The position numbers and the translations under genes are program-made. A stretch of DNA of 64,000 nucleotides from positions 62,001-126,000 of the forward strand of contig JAAOMT010000762.1 in the NCBI GenBank assembly GCA_016748015.1, given 5' to 3'. Source of the stretch: Geosiphon pyriformis. Its lineage: Eukaryota; Glomeromycota; Glomeromycetes; Archaeosporales; Geosiphonaceae. The notes beneath the pieces were generated by a model. That model saw only the letters and a program-made list of their open reading frames with translations. It ran no database searches and was not told the origin of the DNA. Positions 20,787-33,083 of this stretch are shown piece after piece (within the stretch, counting starts at the first letter, position 1; each line of letters starts with the position of its first letter).

Positions 20787-21331
20787 TGTTAAAGATTGAA
20801 ATAACAAGTTAACGAATAGTAAGAGAAAACAGAATTTTAGAATAATAGAAATAATCAAAAAGAGAATTACAATAAGGGAGTAAATTGAATAAGTAAGGAT
20901 TTAATATATATGATCAGTCTTATAAAAATCACAGTCATAAATCTTTTCTGGAAATTTAAAGGTAGAGAAATAGTTCATGATTGTTAACAAGATAATACCA
21001 CTGCTATTATTCTATGCTTTAACTTGGTAATTCTTAGAATTAATAACAAGTATTGTTGTGCTTTTTAATCATTTCTTTATTTAATAATTTACAAGAGCAA
21101 GCAATTGCTTTTTAGACTAATTCTAACAAATACAAATCAAGAAAGAGAAAAAATAAGGCATGTAAATATCAACAAGTAATCTTTTATCCCAAAATGTTCA
21201 GATATTTGAAAATAAGAAAAAAAGAATAAGTAATATAAGAGAAAATAATTGATAGTGAGTTTTATTTTATTACTTTAATCATGTTTTTCTACAGCTAAGA
21301 AACTTATTACTTATATAGCTATTGAAAGTGG
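20787..21331 (-). repeat. 5' LTR of element C, part 1
   Basis: Family-A LTR starting TGTTAAAGATTG. It is interrupted at the first 12-bp repeat unit by element D. GTGG at 21328-21331 is repeated at 58963-58966. Confidence 0.9.
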
Positions 21332-22225
21332 TGTTACAGGTGACAATTTCTGGTGTTGGATTAGATAACAAACCCATAACTTGGTGCTCAAATCTAGTTG
21401 CAGTTGATAGTGATCTGAAAGTTTGTGTTTAAAGGGTTTGTATCCGAAGAGTTTGGTTGAGTTTTTTGTATAATGAACAGAGATTCAATGATAATAGTTT
21501 TATCTGTAGCTTCCTGAAACCACAGTTTTGTCAATTTTTTTCTTAGCTTGATGGCCAGTATTCCTCCTGGTAAGCTATCCTTAATCGAGTGTTCTACCCT
21601 TATTTCTGGGTCTTTTACCAGTTACATTTATCCTAATATCAATACCCTGTGTGTTAATTCTCAATAGAGTTAGTAAACAACAATAAAATCAAAGCAAGAA
21701 ATAAAGAAAAGAAAAGAAAATAAAGAAAGAAAAGAAATAAGCCAAGGCAATTTGCAAGTTAGTATTTCATCAATAGTCATGATCAAGAGCTATTGTTCCA
21801 GTGTGGTTAAGTATCAATTACTATTAACATGAAGTGTTGATAGTGGCAATGGGTTTGAGATAACAAACAGTTATTTATTTGTGGTTTGGAAAGTTGTCTA
21901 GCTGAAATCTAAACTGAGAGGTTTGTTTTTTTAGCTTCTAATCCTACTGCTATATATACATAATTGAGATTTCTCAATTCCTCAATTTTTCACAACAGAA
22001 ATCCTGAAATTCCTAGAATTTTGCAATTCCTTTGAGAGGAATTTTGGAATTCTGGAATCCTGCGATTCTTTGTGAGAATCCTATAATTCCTGGAATCCTG
22101 CAATTCCTGAGAGGAATCCTGGAATTTTATATTTTACTATGTTTACTTCTGATTGATTAATAACTATGCTAATATATATTCCTTTTTTTTAATATTAAGC
22201 TCTGTCGAAATCTAACTTTGTTAAT
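21332..22225 (-). repeat. 3' LTR of element D
   Basis: Starts TGTTACAGGTGAC in plus reading and aligns to 58092-58962 with almost only C/T and A/G differences. The inner boundary is uncertain: after AATATATATTCC the two LTRs stop matching, and a PPT-like AAGGGG lies near 22227-22236. It contains an AAAGA-rich tract (about 21683-21740) and a GAATTCC/GGAATCC-rich block (about 21983-22140). Confidence 0.82.
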
Positions 22226-22818
22226 TCCCCTTCTTGAAGTATTTCCTGAATTTCATTTTTGAGAATTACTTGTGTTATTTGAGTCTGTAATTCTTCAAAT
22301 TGAGTGTTGATGATCTTTTCTAATTGATTACTGGTAACTATATCCATTGCTTTGTTGAATAAGATTTCTGGTTGATCCTGAAATGCTGTGTGTATTTGGT
22401 ATATGGCTCGGACCTATGTGGATAAGTTGTTCTTTCCCAAAAAATGTTCTAATTGTTGTAGTATTCTTGTGTCGAATAATTACTTTGTTTTATCTGTATA
22501 TAGATTTTAGATATTCATGTGTTGTCCCAAGTAAAAATAACAATAGTTTCTTGGAAATTATTGTATCCACCAATTTCAAGTTTTTTTAGTCAACTCTTGA
22601 TATAGTAACTCTTTTGTCAACTCTTTTATTGCTAATTTTACTTTTACAATGATTTTGTCAATGGTATTTTCTGTTTTCTTCTGTGTTCTATATGGTGATA
22701 TTTTTCTAGTGTCTTAATATTGAATGGTTTGTTGATTAATTGTAATTTTCATCTCTTGGTGTTGAATTAATTGAAAGAGTTGTTGTGCTAGTAAGTGGAT
22801 GTTGTCTGTAATTTCCAT
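22195..22818 (-). pseudogene. ORF3 of element D
   Basis: Begins with an ATG at 22818 (MEITDNIHLLAQQLFQLIQHQEM), is helical and Lys/Gln-rich, and is broken by several stops. It ends TKLDFDRA* at 22195-22197, about 30 nt inside the 3' LTR if the LTR starts after the PPT-like tract. Position and size match ORF3 of E and G. Function unknown. Confidence 0.55.
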
Positions 22819-22871
22819 TTTTCTGATATTTTTGTCGTGTCTATTATGTCTTTATATATTCTTTTGATAGA

Positions 22872-24182
22872 TCAATTTAATGTGTTGTTGTCAATAATGA
22901 TGATTGGTTTCAGATCTTGTGGAATTTTCTCTGGTTGGACTAATATCTTCTGTACTCCTAATTGTGAAATATTACTGGTGGATGGTGGTGTGATATTGTG
23001 ATATAGTTTCAGTCAATCTTCATGTGCTGCTTTAGTTAAGATTTTGTTATCCAGTCTTAATTTGTAAGCTCTATTCCCTAGAATTTCTTCTATGTGAAAT
23101 GGTTTATCCCATTAGAGGTCAAATTTTCCACTCCATTGTTTTTCTACTTTGGTACAATGTAAAAGTACTTTGTCTTTAATTTTGAATTCAACTGGTTTGT
23201 TTGGTAGTTGATTATCATGTCTTTCTTTCTGTTTTTCTTGTGACTTTTGTATGTTATCAGCTGCTTTTTTTCATTTGTTTTCCAATGTTTCCATTAAGTC
23301 ATATGTTCTTTTTAACAATGTTTCTTGGAAATTTTTTTCTGTTATTGGTTCAGTTGGATATGTGTTAACCTTTATCTTAACTGGTAATGTTGCTGTTCTA
23401 CCGTATATCAATTCAAATGGTGTTGCTTGTGTGGTGTCTTGCTTTATTGTTCGATAAGCAAATAATACTGATGGTATGAACAAATCCCATTCATCCTGGT
23501 TTTTTTGGCTGAGTTTCACTATTGCTTCACACAATGTTCTATTAAATCTTTCAACTAATCCATTGGTTTGTGGATGATATGGTGATAATAATGGTCTCTT
23601 AATTCCGAATCTTTGGCTTAGTTTTGCTAATATTCTATTCACAAAATGGGTTCCTTGGTCTGATAATAGTTCTTTTGGACATCCATGTTGACAAATCAGA
23701 TCTTGATGGACGAATTTGGCAACGGATTCTGCATCCGCTCTTTGAATTGCTTTGGCTTCTGGCCATTTAGTAAGATAGTTCATGGCTACTGCAATATATC
23801 TGTTGTCTCTGTTGGTAATTGTCAATGATCTGACTAAATTGATTCCAATGCGGTCAAATGGTTGTCCTACTTTAATTGGTTTCAATAGTTTGCTGGGTCT
23901 TATTCCTTCTTTTTTTTGACAAGTATTACAATTTTGCACATATTGGATGATATCTGAATATATCAATGGCCAATAGTATCTTTTTCTGGTTCTTTTTATG
24001 GTTGCTTCTTTATGAAAATGTCCTGCAGCTAGATCTGAGTGCATGTTAAACAATATTGTCTCTTTTTCTGGTTCTGTAATTACTCTAGTTGGTTGATCTG
24101 AATCTTTTCTATTTTTCTGATAAAGTATATTTTGGTAAGTGATAAAATATTTGGATTGTTGTTTGATTCTCTTTTGTTTTGG
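22872..24182 (-). pseudogene. Integrase of element D, main part
   Basis: Open for 260 codons (24053-23271): HHCC N-terminus (MHSDLAAGHFH ... CNTCQKK), then the core with INLVRSL, LLSDQGTHFV and NGLVERFN. The first catalytic Asp is Asn (GINLV) by a G-to-A change; the second Asp and Glu are intact. The C-terminal part carries a GPY/F-like segment and ends NNTLN* at 22872-22874. The first codons lie at 41754-41737 and in 34095-34034, beyond insertions I and E. Confidence 0.85.
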
Positions 24183-25142
24183 TGTTACCAGACGAAATTA
24201 GAGATATTATTTAGCATGAAATTATTGTTATAATTCCTATCATTAATTAACATATATTATTGTTTCAAATTATTACTTATTACATTAGCAAAATGTCTGA
24301 AATTGTCATTTAATTAATAACCCAATTTGTATATGACACAAATGTAACCTAATTGTGATGATCAATTATGCAATACCCCAAACTATGTAACATTCAAAAA
24401 GTTTGCTGAAATTTGTAGAAATTCACTAAAATAATTGATAGTTCACCAAAATATCTAATAGTTCGCAGAAATAACTTGTAGTTTGCTGAAATGTAGAAAA
24501 TAGCAAAGTTCGAGTTTATAGAATAGTATTACGACAAGTTGTATAAAAGAAAAGTGTCTCTCTTCGAGAAAATGTATTTTACTTCAGATTTAATAATTAG
24601 AATTATTCTTTACCTACAAAAACAAAATAAATATCAAATAATTTGAAAAATCAAATCCTTAATTATTTTCCCTTTTAAAATTAACCAATTCTTACTAAAC
24701 AGTTTTGAAATTGATTAGCTACCAATTTCAATAAAACTGTTAGTAACTCCAGGCCTGAATAGAAAACGTTTTCCTTGACAGAATTCTATTTCTTTTACAT
24801 TTCTTTTATTTTTCTTTTATTTTCTTATTATAATCATTAGGGTAGCCTACAGATGAGATTCCTGTAGAAGAGTTGACTTTCACAGCAAAGTAACTACACA
24901 TTTTAGTGAGCTTCCAGACGAGCAATTTCTGAGAAAAAGTTGACATTTACTACAACATAACTACATAAAGTAACTGGCAAGGAATTGTTTATTCCACTTA
25001 TAAGCCTAGCAGTTCAAATTATAGGAGATAATTTGAAGATAAATTCAGTTGCTGGAGGTTCAACCACATCCAGAAAACGTGAATTCACAGCAAACAGACA
25101 TCAACAACATTTAAAAAAAGAGACCAAAAACCTCCGGTAACA
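24183..25142 (+). repeat. 5' LTR of element E
   Basis: TGTTACCAGACG ... CTCCGGTAACA, 960 bp. Contains a five-unit phased motif array (24402-24491). Differs from the 3' LTR mostly by transitions and by one array unit. Confidence 0.92.
24402..24491 (+). repeat. Phased TTCACCGAAA-type array, 5 units
   Basis: Ten-base cores start at 24402, 24422, 24442, 24462 and 24482, exactly 20 bp apart. The partner LTR has six. Confidence 0.8.
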
Positions 25143-25144
25143 TT

Positions 25145-25157
25145 TGGTGCTCTCCCA
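25145..25157 (+). promoter_or_regulatory. Primer binding site of element E
   Basis: TGGTGCTCTCCCA, two bases after the LTR. The ancestral gag start codon overlaps its end (ACA here, ATG in G). Confidence 0.65.
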
Positions 25158-27000
25158 CAGAAACAACACAGCAAAACCAACTTCAAAGTGGCAACCACAC
25201 AGACACAACAACTCTAGAGTACTACTAGTCAATTTACACCCACTGCAAGCAAAGATTCAACATTCCAGACGGAATTGAAGTTGTCAAGAAATCAGTATAC
25301 CAATACATTGAAAACTGCATCAACAATTATCTTTTTGGAAATTACAATATCTCAGAAGTTAGAAACAACCTTTACAATAATTTAGTACACTATTCACAGT
25401 TGGGAACTGAAGACCTTAACAGTAAAACACTTGCCACTTACTTTCAAGAACTTAATTTTAATATTATTAAGTACTGCGAAGAAACATATTCAGTACAGTC
25501 TCAATACTCCATTGATTTTGAATCAGAGACAGAAACAAGCAACAAAGGCAAACACAAATTGAAGCAATACTCAAAAACCACTCCAAATACTCCAATACTA
25601 CCAAAAACAACTGCCAGACACTTACAAACACCTGAACAAGGAACCAGTTCAAAACTTCCACTTACCATCACACTTTTTTCAGCTTTACTTGCACAAGCAC
25701 AAACACCTAATTCACCCTTAAATCAATTTGTGAAACCAGAAGATTTTACATCACTTAGAAGTCCCACCAGACAGCAAAAACTCCTTTAAACTAGTTCCAA
25801 TCTTCTTGATTTTCTAGCTGAAAATCAAAGTAAACACTCTGAGACAACAACAAATGAAAAAAATGACTCTGAAATAACTAAAGAAGAATTAATAGACAGT
25901 GAAAACGAAGAAGACAAAATGACAGCATACATTGCAAAAATCTCTGAATTTAATGGAGAAGACATTGAGACCAGTCTCCAAGAATGGCTTGACCAAGTTA
26001 CTAAACTGGAGATGCAAATGGATGAAATGCTGCCAGAATGTTAAGAACAATTTCCTACTTTCTCAAAGAAACAGCAAGAGAATGGTTTGAAAACTTGACT
26101 GCTCTATTCAATGATTGGGACACTTTTAAAGCAGCCTTCCTTGAACAATTCACTGATAACAACACTTCAATCACACTTCGAAATCATTTTCGCAACATTA
26201 AAAAAGAACCCTCCAAATCTGTTATAACTTATATTGGGAAATTCAACAAACTTTTCTGATGAATTTGCCAACTTGAAACTAATGATTATTATTCTGATGC
26301 TTAAATCTTGGATCAATTTATTGCTGGCTTAAAGGATAAACTGATTAAAAAGGTTCACCCACATGTGCCAAAAGATTTAAACTCTGCCATTCAGCATGCA
26401 AAAAAATATGAAATGGCCATGGAAGAAGCCAATTGTACAAAACTTGTGAACTTAGCCATTGGAGAAACCAGCTCAGCAGCTGAAGAGAAAATTAACCAAC
26501 TTGCAAAGAAAGTTGAAAACTATTTCACCAACCAACAACAACAGCAACTCCAAAGATATTAACCACCTCAAAGATGGAATTAAAACAACTTCGTATTATT
26601 TTCTAATAACCAGCCTCAGATTTGCCATTACTGTGGAATTCTTGGTCACTGGAAAAGAGATTGCAGAAAGCTAAAATGAGACCAACAAAATAGGAGTAAT
26701 CAACATTACTCTTCACCACAGCAATCTTATTATCAACCACCACCACTAGCTTACTATCCACCAAGATCCCAATACCAAAATAACTATTATCAGCCCGTCC
26801 CACAGCCAATTCAACAGCAATACCAACAACCACTCACATAACATTATCAAATACCTGCTCGAAGATTGATTCCGCAAAATTAATTCGCACCACAAAACCG
26901 ATATTAAGTAAACAACAATAGGATCAATTCGAACAACCAATTAATTCTCCGAAATCCAGTTCAGCCAAGATCCACCCATTATCATACTCAATCTAACTAT
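25157..27000 (+). pseudogene. gag of element E
   Basis: The initiator is ACA at 25157-25159 where G has ATG. Matrix-like N-terminus (HCKQRFNIPDGIEVVKKSVYQYIENC), Ser/Thr/Pro-rich linker, acidic stretch, capsid with Retrotrans_gag similarity (IAKISEFNGEDIE, EWFENLTALFNDWDTFKAAFLEQF) and a knuckle CHYCGILGHWKRDC at 26623-26664. After the knuckle comes a Pro/Gln/Tyr-rich spacer to about 27000. Broken by an early TAG, an indel near 25995-26040, TGA TGA at 26258-26263 and others. In G the same parts are in one frame with protease, so gag and pol were probably one polyprotein. Confidence 0.83.
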
Positions 27001-27640
27001 CTTACAATGCCTGAAGAACAGAATTTTTACCATACTGCATTTGCAGAAAAAAGAGCTGCAGCACGACAACAAAACTCTTCTTATATTCCTACCACAATCC
27101 CACCAGCCAGAATTGCTGAAAATGCCAATCTTTCAGATATATTTCCTTTCGAATTTGAAGCAAATGAATTACATTTTTGCTTAACAATGCAGCGGCTAAT
27201 AAGCAAAAAGCCATCACTGCAATGTATACAGAAGCTGAAATAGAAGAAAAGCCAATTTGCTTGATCTTAAACAGTGGATTCACCAGAAGCATTATTACAT
27301 ATTAATTGATGCAGCAGCTAAAGAAAAATATTGACCAACCAGCTCAGACAATCATTGTCACTGCTGATGGCATGAAAAAGACTCCAGTAGGAGAAATTGA
27401 CAATTTTCCGTTCACTCTCAATGGAATCACCATTCCAGTCAAAGTTCTTATAATGGATGCTCCCCAGTATCAAGCCCTTGTTGGAAATGACTGGCTTCAA
27501 AAAGCCAATGTGAAATTAGACTGGGAAACCCAAGAGCTACAAATTTCTTACCAAGGACAACATGCCCGAGTACCTGTCACTTGTAGTACATTCAACAAAT
27601 GCTCCGAAAAAGCCCTGGCTTTTGAATTCAAACCAGAAGA
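27001..27640 (+). pseudogene. Aspartic protease of element E
   Basis: Retropepsin-like: active-site region LILNSGFTRSIITY (D-S-G has become N-S-G, so catalysis is lost), IIVTADGMKKTPVGEIDNFPF, then QYQALVGNDWLQKANVKLDW. An indel between 27240 and 27306 moves the frame. Preceded by NANLSDIFPFEFEANE, conserved in G. Confidence 0.83.
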
Positions 27641-28440
27641 AGAAAAACCAATAATCAAAACATTCATGGCTCTTGGATCAATGTCCAATTGGGCCAAGAA
27701 AACTGAACAAAAACATTTTACTTTACACTCTGAACCTGAAACCCCTGGATGGAATATCCCTTACTCAAAGCCTGAACCAAGGAAACATTGCCCCTATATT
27801 CCTCTTAAATGTAAGGACTGCTACAAGAAACTATCATTAATGGGAGCTTGTATTTCATCTGAGAAAGAATATGAAAGTCATATCTGCTACTACTGCAAGG
27901 CCTGCCATTGAGAATGATAAGGCCACTTGATCAAAAAAAGTGGAAAATGGAATAGAACATCCTGTCTTACTTGTGGAAAGCAGCTTCCCGATGAATGTAA
28001 CTGAATTGATGTCGCATTTAAAGGAGGAGTCTGTGATCAAACTTGTCAATATGTTCTTTCTATTGCAGAAAAAGTAAAACATGGAACACCTTTCAATGCC
28101 ACATACAACAGTGCCCTCAGCAAATTCTATCACTACCCTCATGATGCCAAAATAATCTATGAACTTGTTATGGTCTTAATTAATGGAGGAACCAAAGAAG
28201 ATGTCCTTCAAATGAAGGAAGCCAAATATATTGAATATACATTGGAATTAGCTAGATTCGATTATGAAGATGAAGTCAAAGTATACCACCAAATCGCAAG
28301 TCACACCTACTCAACCCAAGAAGCTCAAATTCAATGATTAGAGCAAATGAACATTAAATTATGTGAGGAGTGTATAATGTCATGTGATGAACAATGGTGT
28401 CCTGAATGCTATGCCCTTAGCATTCTATTACCCAGCAAAA
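27641..28440 (+). pseudogene. Cysteine-rich (putative zinc-binding) region of element E
   Basis: Three Cys clusters: CKDC ... C ... CYYCKACH (near 27810-27910), CLTCGK ... CDQTCQY (near 27967-28055) and CEEC ... C ... CPEC (28360-28410). Between the second and third is a helical stretch (MKEAKYIEYTLELARFDYED). Stops include a TGA at 28335-28337 shared with G. The pairs of C-x2-C suggest treble-clef or ribbon-like zinc sites, but the fold is not recognised. A short Cys region at this place exists in family A. Confidence 0.65.
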
Positions 28441-29010
28441 GTAATAAATATGAAATTGAATTTGGAGAACCTGAAACAACAGAAAAAATTGAAACAACAC
28501 CCATCTATCTCATTGAAAATCAGCCTGCCTTACAACTCAAATATTTCAACAACAACGGACAAGGAATAAAACCCAAAAAAGCACATGAAATTGATACTGA
28601 ATATGACCTAAAATATCCAGACAAGGATACTTTTGTTCTCAAACCCAAATCTCTCACAAAAATCAACCTCAAAATTGCTCTTAAAATCTTGCTAGGAGCA
28701 ATGGTTCAAATTGCCTCCCAGTTCTCTCTGGCAAGCAAAGGAATCAATGTCAGAGGAGGAATAATTGATGCTGGATATACTGGTAACATAACAGTAATAC
28801 TTCAAAATGAAACTAACAAACCATTCAAAATCGAACATGCTGAAAAAATTGCCCAAGCTATTTACCTATTCCTAATCAACATTTCAGGTTTGCAACTAGT
28901 CAATCAAAGAGAACAATTAAGAAAAAGTAATAGAGAAACCCAAAGTTTTGGTTTAACTGGATGATTCACAGTTCCAGTTAATATAGCTTTTAACACACAG
29001 AACAAATCCC
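28441..29010 (+). pseudogene. dut: dUTPase domain of element E
   Basis: Trimeric dUTPase motifs in order: motif 1 EIDTEYDLKYP, motif 2 ASQFSLASKGI (normally R-S-x-LA), motif 3 GGIIDAGYTGNI with the catalytic-type Asp and Tyr, motif 4 EKIAQAIYL, motif 5 RETQSFGLTG (weakened from RGxxGFGSTG). The enzyme would convert dUTP to dUMP and keep uracil out of cDNA. Here it is part of pol, between protease and RT. The frame is open from 28347 to 28964. Confidence 0.85.
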
Positions 29011-30803
29011 ACCAGATTCTCAGACTTCCATAACCAATTACCATCTTACCTTTTGAAGAGCATCTGGAAATCTACACCTGCCCAAAGCCAACAACCACAC
29101 AACAAATTTTTAAGTCCAATGAACAAGTCTGCTTGAAACATAATATTTCAATCCCAAACATTTATATTCCAGAAGAAACAAAAAAAGTCCGAGTTACTTT
29201 TTACAATCTCAACAATTACTCCATAGTTTTATTAAATAATTTAGAAATTAAAGTTATTCACAGTAATATATTTCAACAAGAATTACCCCAAACAGTCCCC
29301 GATTTCTCTAAAATTATTGGACATTCACTACCAAAAATCAACCCAAACTCCAGCTCTGAAAACTACTATGTTGTTATGAAAAAACTATCTCGAATCAACA
29401 TGGAACAACTTGAACCACAACAACAAAGCCAGCTCAAAGAGCTAATTGCTGAATTTGCTGATATCTTTGCTGAAAACAACAATGACTTAGGAAGAACCAA
29501 TTTGGTTCAACACCAAATCTATACAGGAAATGCCAAATTAGGGCAACAACAAGCCTACCGAGTTGTTCCAGAAAGCCACCAATTTATCAGAGAAAAAGTA
29601 CAATGGATGCTTAACAATGGGCTTATTCAATTATCAATGAGTCCATGGGCTTCATCTGTGGTTCTAGTTAAAAAGAAAAATGGAAAGATACAATTTTGTG
29701 TTGATTATCGACAACTCAACAGTGTTACTATTGGTGATGTCTACTCTCTTCCCTAAATTGATAACATGTTGGATGTCCTTGGAAAGTCCAAATACTTTTC
29801 AACATTAGATCTAGAAAGCAAAAACTGACAAGTTGCCATGGACCCCAAAGATTGTCCCAAGACAGCCTTCACAACTCAAGGAGGAAACTACGAATTCAAT
29901 GTAATGTCTTTCGGATTATGCAATGTGCCAGCAACATTTCAGAGATTAATAGATATTGTGTACAAAGGACTCTTTTGGAAGTCAGTAGTTGTTTATCTTG
30001 ATGATACTGATGTTTATTCTCCATCGTTCAAATTACACTTAAAACACCTATGAGAAGTTTTTTAACGATTACGAAAAGCAGGACTAAAACTCAACATCGA
30101 AAAATGCTACTTTGGAAAAACAAGCTTGGCCTTTCTTGGTCATATCGTTAGTAAAGATGGAATCAAACTGGACCCTAGAAAAATCAGCGCTGTCAAAAAC
30201 TTCAAAATTCTCCAAAACACTACAGAACTAAGAGAATTCATAGAGTTAGCCTTCTACTATCGGAAGTTTATCAAAGAATTCTCAGAAATTGCAAAATCTT
30301 TCAACCAGCTTCCCACCAAAAACATCGAATACAAATGGACTGTTAAATGCCAAAATGCATTTGAAATTCTCAAAGAAAAACTAATGACAGCTCTAATTCT
30401 TGTCTACCCAGATTTCAGCAACTGATTCTGATTAGCAACAGATGCCTCTTATACTGCCTTTGGTGCCATCTTATTACAATTAGATGACAATGGAAATGAG
30501 CGAGTAATTGCTTATGCTAGCAAAATATTAAAACCAGCCAAAAAAAACTATCCTGTCACAGAACTAGAAACAGCAGCCGTAATCTGGGCCCTACACCACT
30601 TCAACTTTTATTTCAGGCCTAAAGAATTCGATATTATCACTGATAATATTGGACTCAAATGGCTTCAGAACAAAAATACTCAGCTGAATGCAAAACAAAC
30701 CCGATGAACAGGATTTCTAACAAACTATTGATACATAGTACATCACAAACCAGGAAAACTCCACACTAATGTTAACTGTCTCTCCAGAATGAAACAAAAT
30801 TAG
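29011..30803 (+). pseudogene. RT-RNase H of element E
   Basis: After a linker (ISIPNIYIPEETKKVRVTFYN) comes RT: VVLVKKKNGKIQFCVDYRQLN, FSTLDLES, NVMSFGLCNVPATFQRL, VVVYLDDTDVYS (catalytic Asp pair intact), FLGHIVSKDGIK. RNase H follows: LATDASYTAFGAI, ERVIAYASKIL, ELETAAVIWAL, then LSRMKQN* at 30801-30803. Breaks are single stops (for example near 29755, 29827, 30050, 30062 and 30423), mostly Trp or Gln codons. The linker before RT is conserved in G and D. Confidence 0.87.
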
Positions 30804-30855
30804 AAAACACAAAAAACCAACACTCAACTTAACCAACCAAAACAGCCAACAAACA

Positions 30856-32241
30856 ATGAATTTGGAAAACTATAACAATCTCAAACAATATTTGGAAACA
30901 TTAACAATTCCAACAGATTGGTCTCCAGATGAAAAACATCAACTACAACAACAAGCCAAACAATATTTTCTACACAACAACATTATTTATCATCGAAATT
31001 TCAAAAACCCAGACAAACTACTCAGATTAATACAAGAACAAGAAAAAGAGACTATATTATACAACATGCATTCAGATCTTTTATCAGCACACTTTGGAAA
31101 AGACAGCACCACCCAAAGAACACTAGAATACTACTTTTGGCCTCAAATGAGAAAAGACATTCACAAATATGTCGAATCTTGTAATAGTTGTTAAAGAAGA
31201 GAAGGAACACGCCCTACTGAACCATTAAATCCAATTAAAATTGGACAACTCTTCGACCGAGTTGGTATCGATTTAGTTGGACCACTATCTATTACCACTC
31301 AAGGAAACCGTTATATTGTAGTAGCTGTAAACTATCTTACTAAATGGCCTAAAGCCAGAGCCATTCAATGAGCAGATGCAAAATCAGTAGCAAATTTCAT
31401 CTATGAAGACATTATTTGTAGACATGAATGTCCAATTGAACTTTTATCCAATTAGGGAACACACTTTGTGAACAACCTAATACAAGAAATTTGTGAACGA
31501 TTCAATGTCAAAAGACCTCTGTCTTTGCCCTACCATCCACAAACAAACGGACTTGTGGAACATTTTAACAGAACATTGTGTGAGTCATTGGCCAAAGTCT
31601 CAACTGATTTTGAGCAAGAATAGGATATCTTTATTCCATCAGTGTTACTAGCATATAGAACACTAAAACAAGATACCACAAAACATACACCATTTGATTT
31701 AACTTATGAAAGGACAGCAATATTACTAATTAGTTTCACAGTGGAAACATACCCAGCACAACTAATTGATAAAAACAATTTTCAGGAAACACTACAACAA
31801 AGAGTCTACACTCTGCTTAGCACATTGGAAGGAAAACGATGAATAGCAGCAACTCATATTGAACATTCTCAAGCTCAACAAAAAGAAAGACATGACAACT
31901 AATTACCACCTATTACCAACAAATTTAAAGTTGAAAATAAAGTTTTCTTACACAGAACTAAAGCTGAAAAACAATGGAGTGGAAAATTTGAAAATAAATG
32001 AGATAAATCATTCTTTATTCATGAAATTCTAGGCAATGGATCATACAAGCTAAGACTTGATGACAAAATCCTAGCAAAAGTTGCACATGGAAATCATTTG
32101 AAACACTATAATTCCAGAAACAATCCTGAATTATTAATTCCACAAATTGGCATACATTCCTCTTTAATCAATTCCAAAGATATTCTCCAGAATTTAGAAC
32201 CAATAGTTGTCATTGAACAACCTCCCAACTTGAACACTTAA
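30856..32241 (+). pseudogene. Integrase of element E
   Basis: Own ATG (MNLENYNNLKQYLETL), 52 nt after the RNase H stop and in the +1 frame. HHCC N-terminus (MHSDLLSAHFGK ... CNSC), core IDLVGPL, LLSN-GTHFV (second Asp lost, followed by a TAG), NGLVEHFN with Glu kept. C-terminal segment NKVFLHRTKAEKQWSGKF ... GSYKLRLDDKIL, ending PPNLNT* at 32239-32241. Internal stops at about 31192, 31369, 31621 and 31840. Confidence 0.87.
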
Positions 32242-32363
32242 TTTAAATTTATTATTATAGTTATCTTCTTATAATTTAGAAACAATCTTACAAAAACAAA
32301 ACAAAAATAGCATAAAAACCCATACACCAAAAATAATTTTCTTTTATTTTCAAATTTCTTATA

Positions 32364-33083
32364 ATGACTATTCCTTAAAACATTCAACAATTATCCCAAA
32401 AACTAATGTTAGCTTTAAAAACAATACCCGAATTATCTATTACTGTTACTGGAAACCACATTAATTATACCCAAACAGAAGTAGTCACAAATTTAGCCCC
32501 AAATTCACGAAAATATCACCCATATAAGAAGAACACAAGAAATTATTCTGGAATTCACCTGCCAGAACTTTTAAAGCTTGCTTTAAAAGAAAACTTAATG
32601 CTCACTTCTATTAGTATTCCACCAAATGCTACTATTTAACAAAAACTTCAACTGTGTCTTAATGAAAAAAACTATGACTATACTCCAATATATAGATATT
32701 TCTACATTGGAAAAACACTTCATGAACAAAAATGGGAGCTTACAGCAGCAAACCTCACAAAAGAAGCTATTCGGAAACAACTTTACAATGAATTTAAGAC
32801 AACAGCTGGACTTACAAACAGTCATTATAAACTAAGAACTGCTCTTAGACTTTATGACCTATTCTACGCCTGTGAAAACGTCCTACAAAACCCAATTTTA
32901 CAACCTTTGAAGATTCAATACATTGGAAAGCTCACAAAACTGAAATTTCAACAATTTTCAGACCAAATTTCTTCAATAATTTTGGATTATTATCTGGAAA
33001 TTACAGACAGTACTTAGACTTTGATGGAGCTCAGTCTTGAGGAGGAGGTTATGTTACCAGACGAAATTAAAGATATTATTTAG
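32364..33083 (+). pseudogene. ORF3 of element E
   Basis: ATG at 32364, but codon 5 is TAA (Arg in G). Otherwise nearly full length, with stops at about 32637, 32829 and 33016. Conserved with G: NIQQLSQKLMLALKT, SIPPNATI, YKLRTALRLYDLF, VLQNPILQPLKIQYIGKLT and FQQFSDQISSIILDYYL. It ends LPDEIKDII* at 33081-33083, 32 nt inside the LTR and across the GAGGAGGAGG tract. Function unknown; no transmembrane segment. Confidence 0.7.
33039..33051 (+). promoter_or_regulatory. Polypurine tract of element E
   Basis: GAGGAGGAGGTTA directly before the 3' LTR; also codes for ORF3 residues EEEV. Confidence 0.7.

Noticed and set aside
28441-29010. dUTPase as a captured free-standing host gene
   Set aside because: It is flanked by pol modules in the same frame in G and occurs at the same place in E and D.
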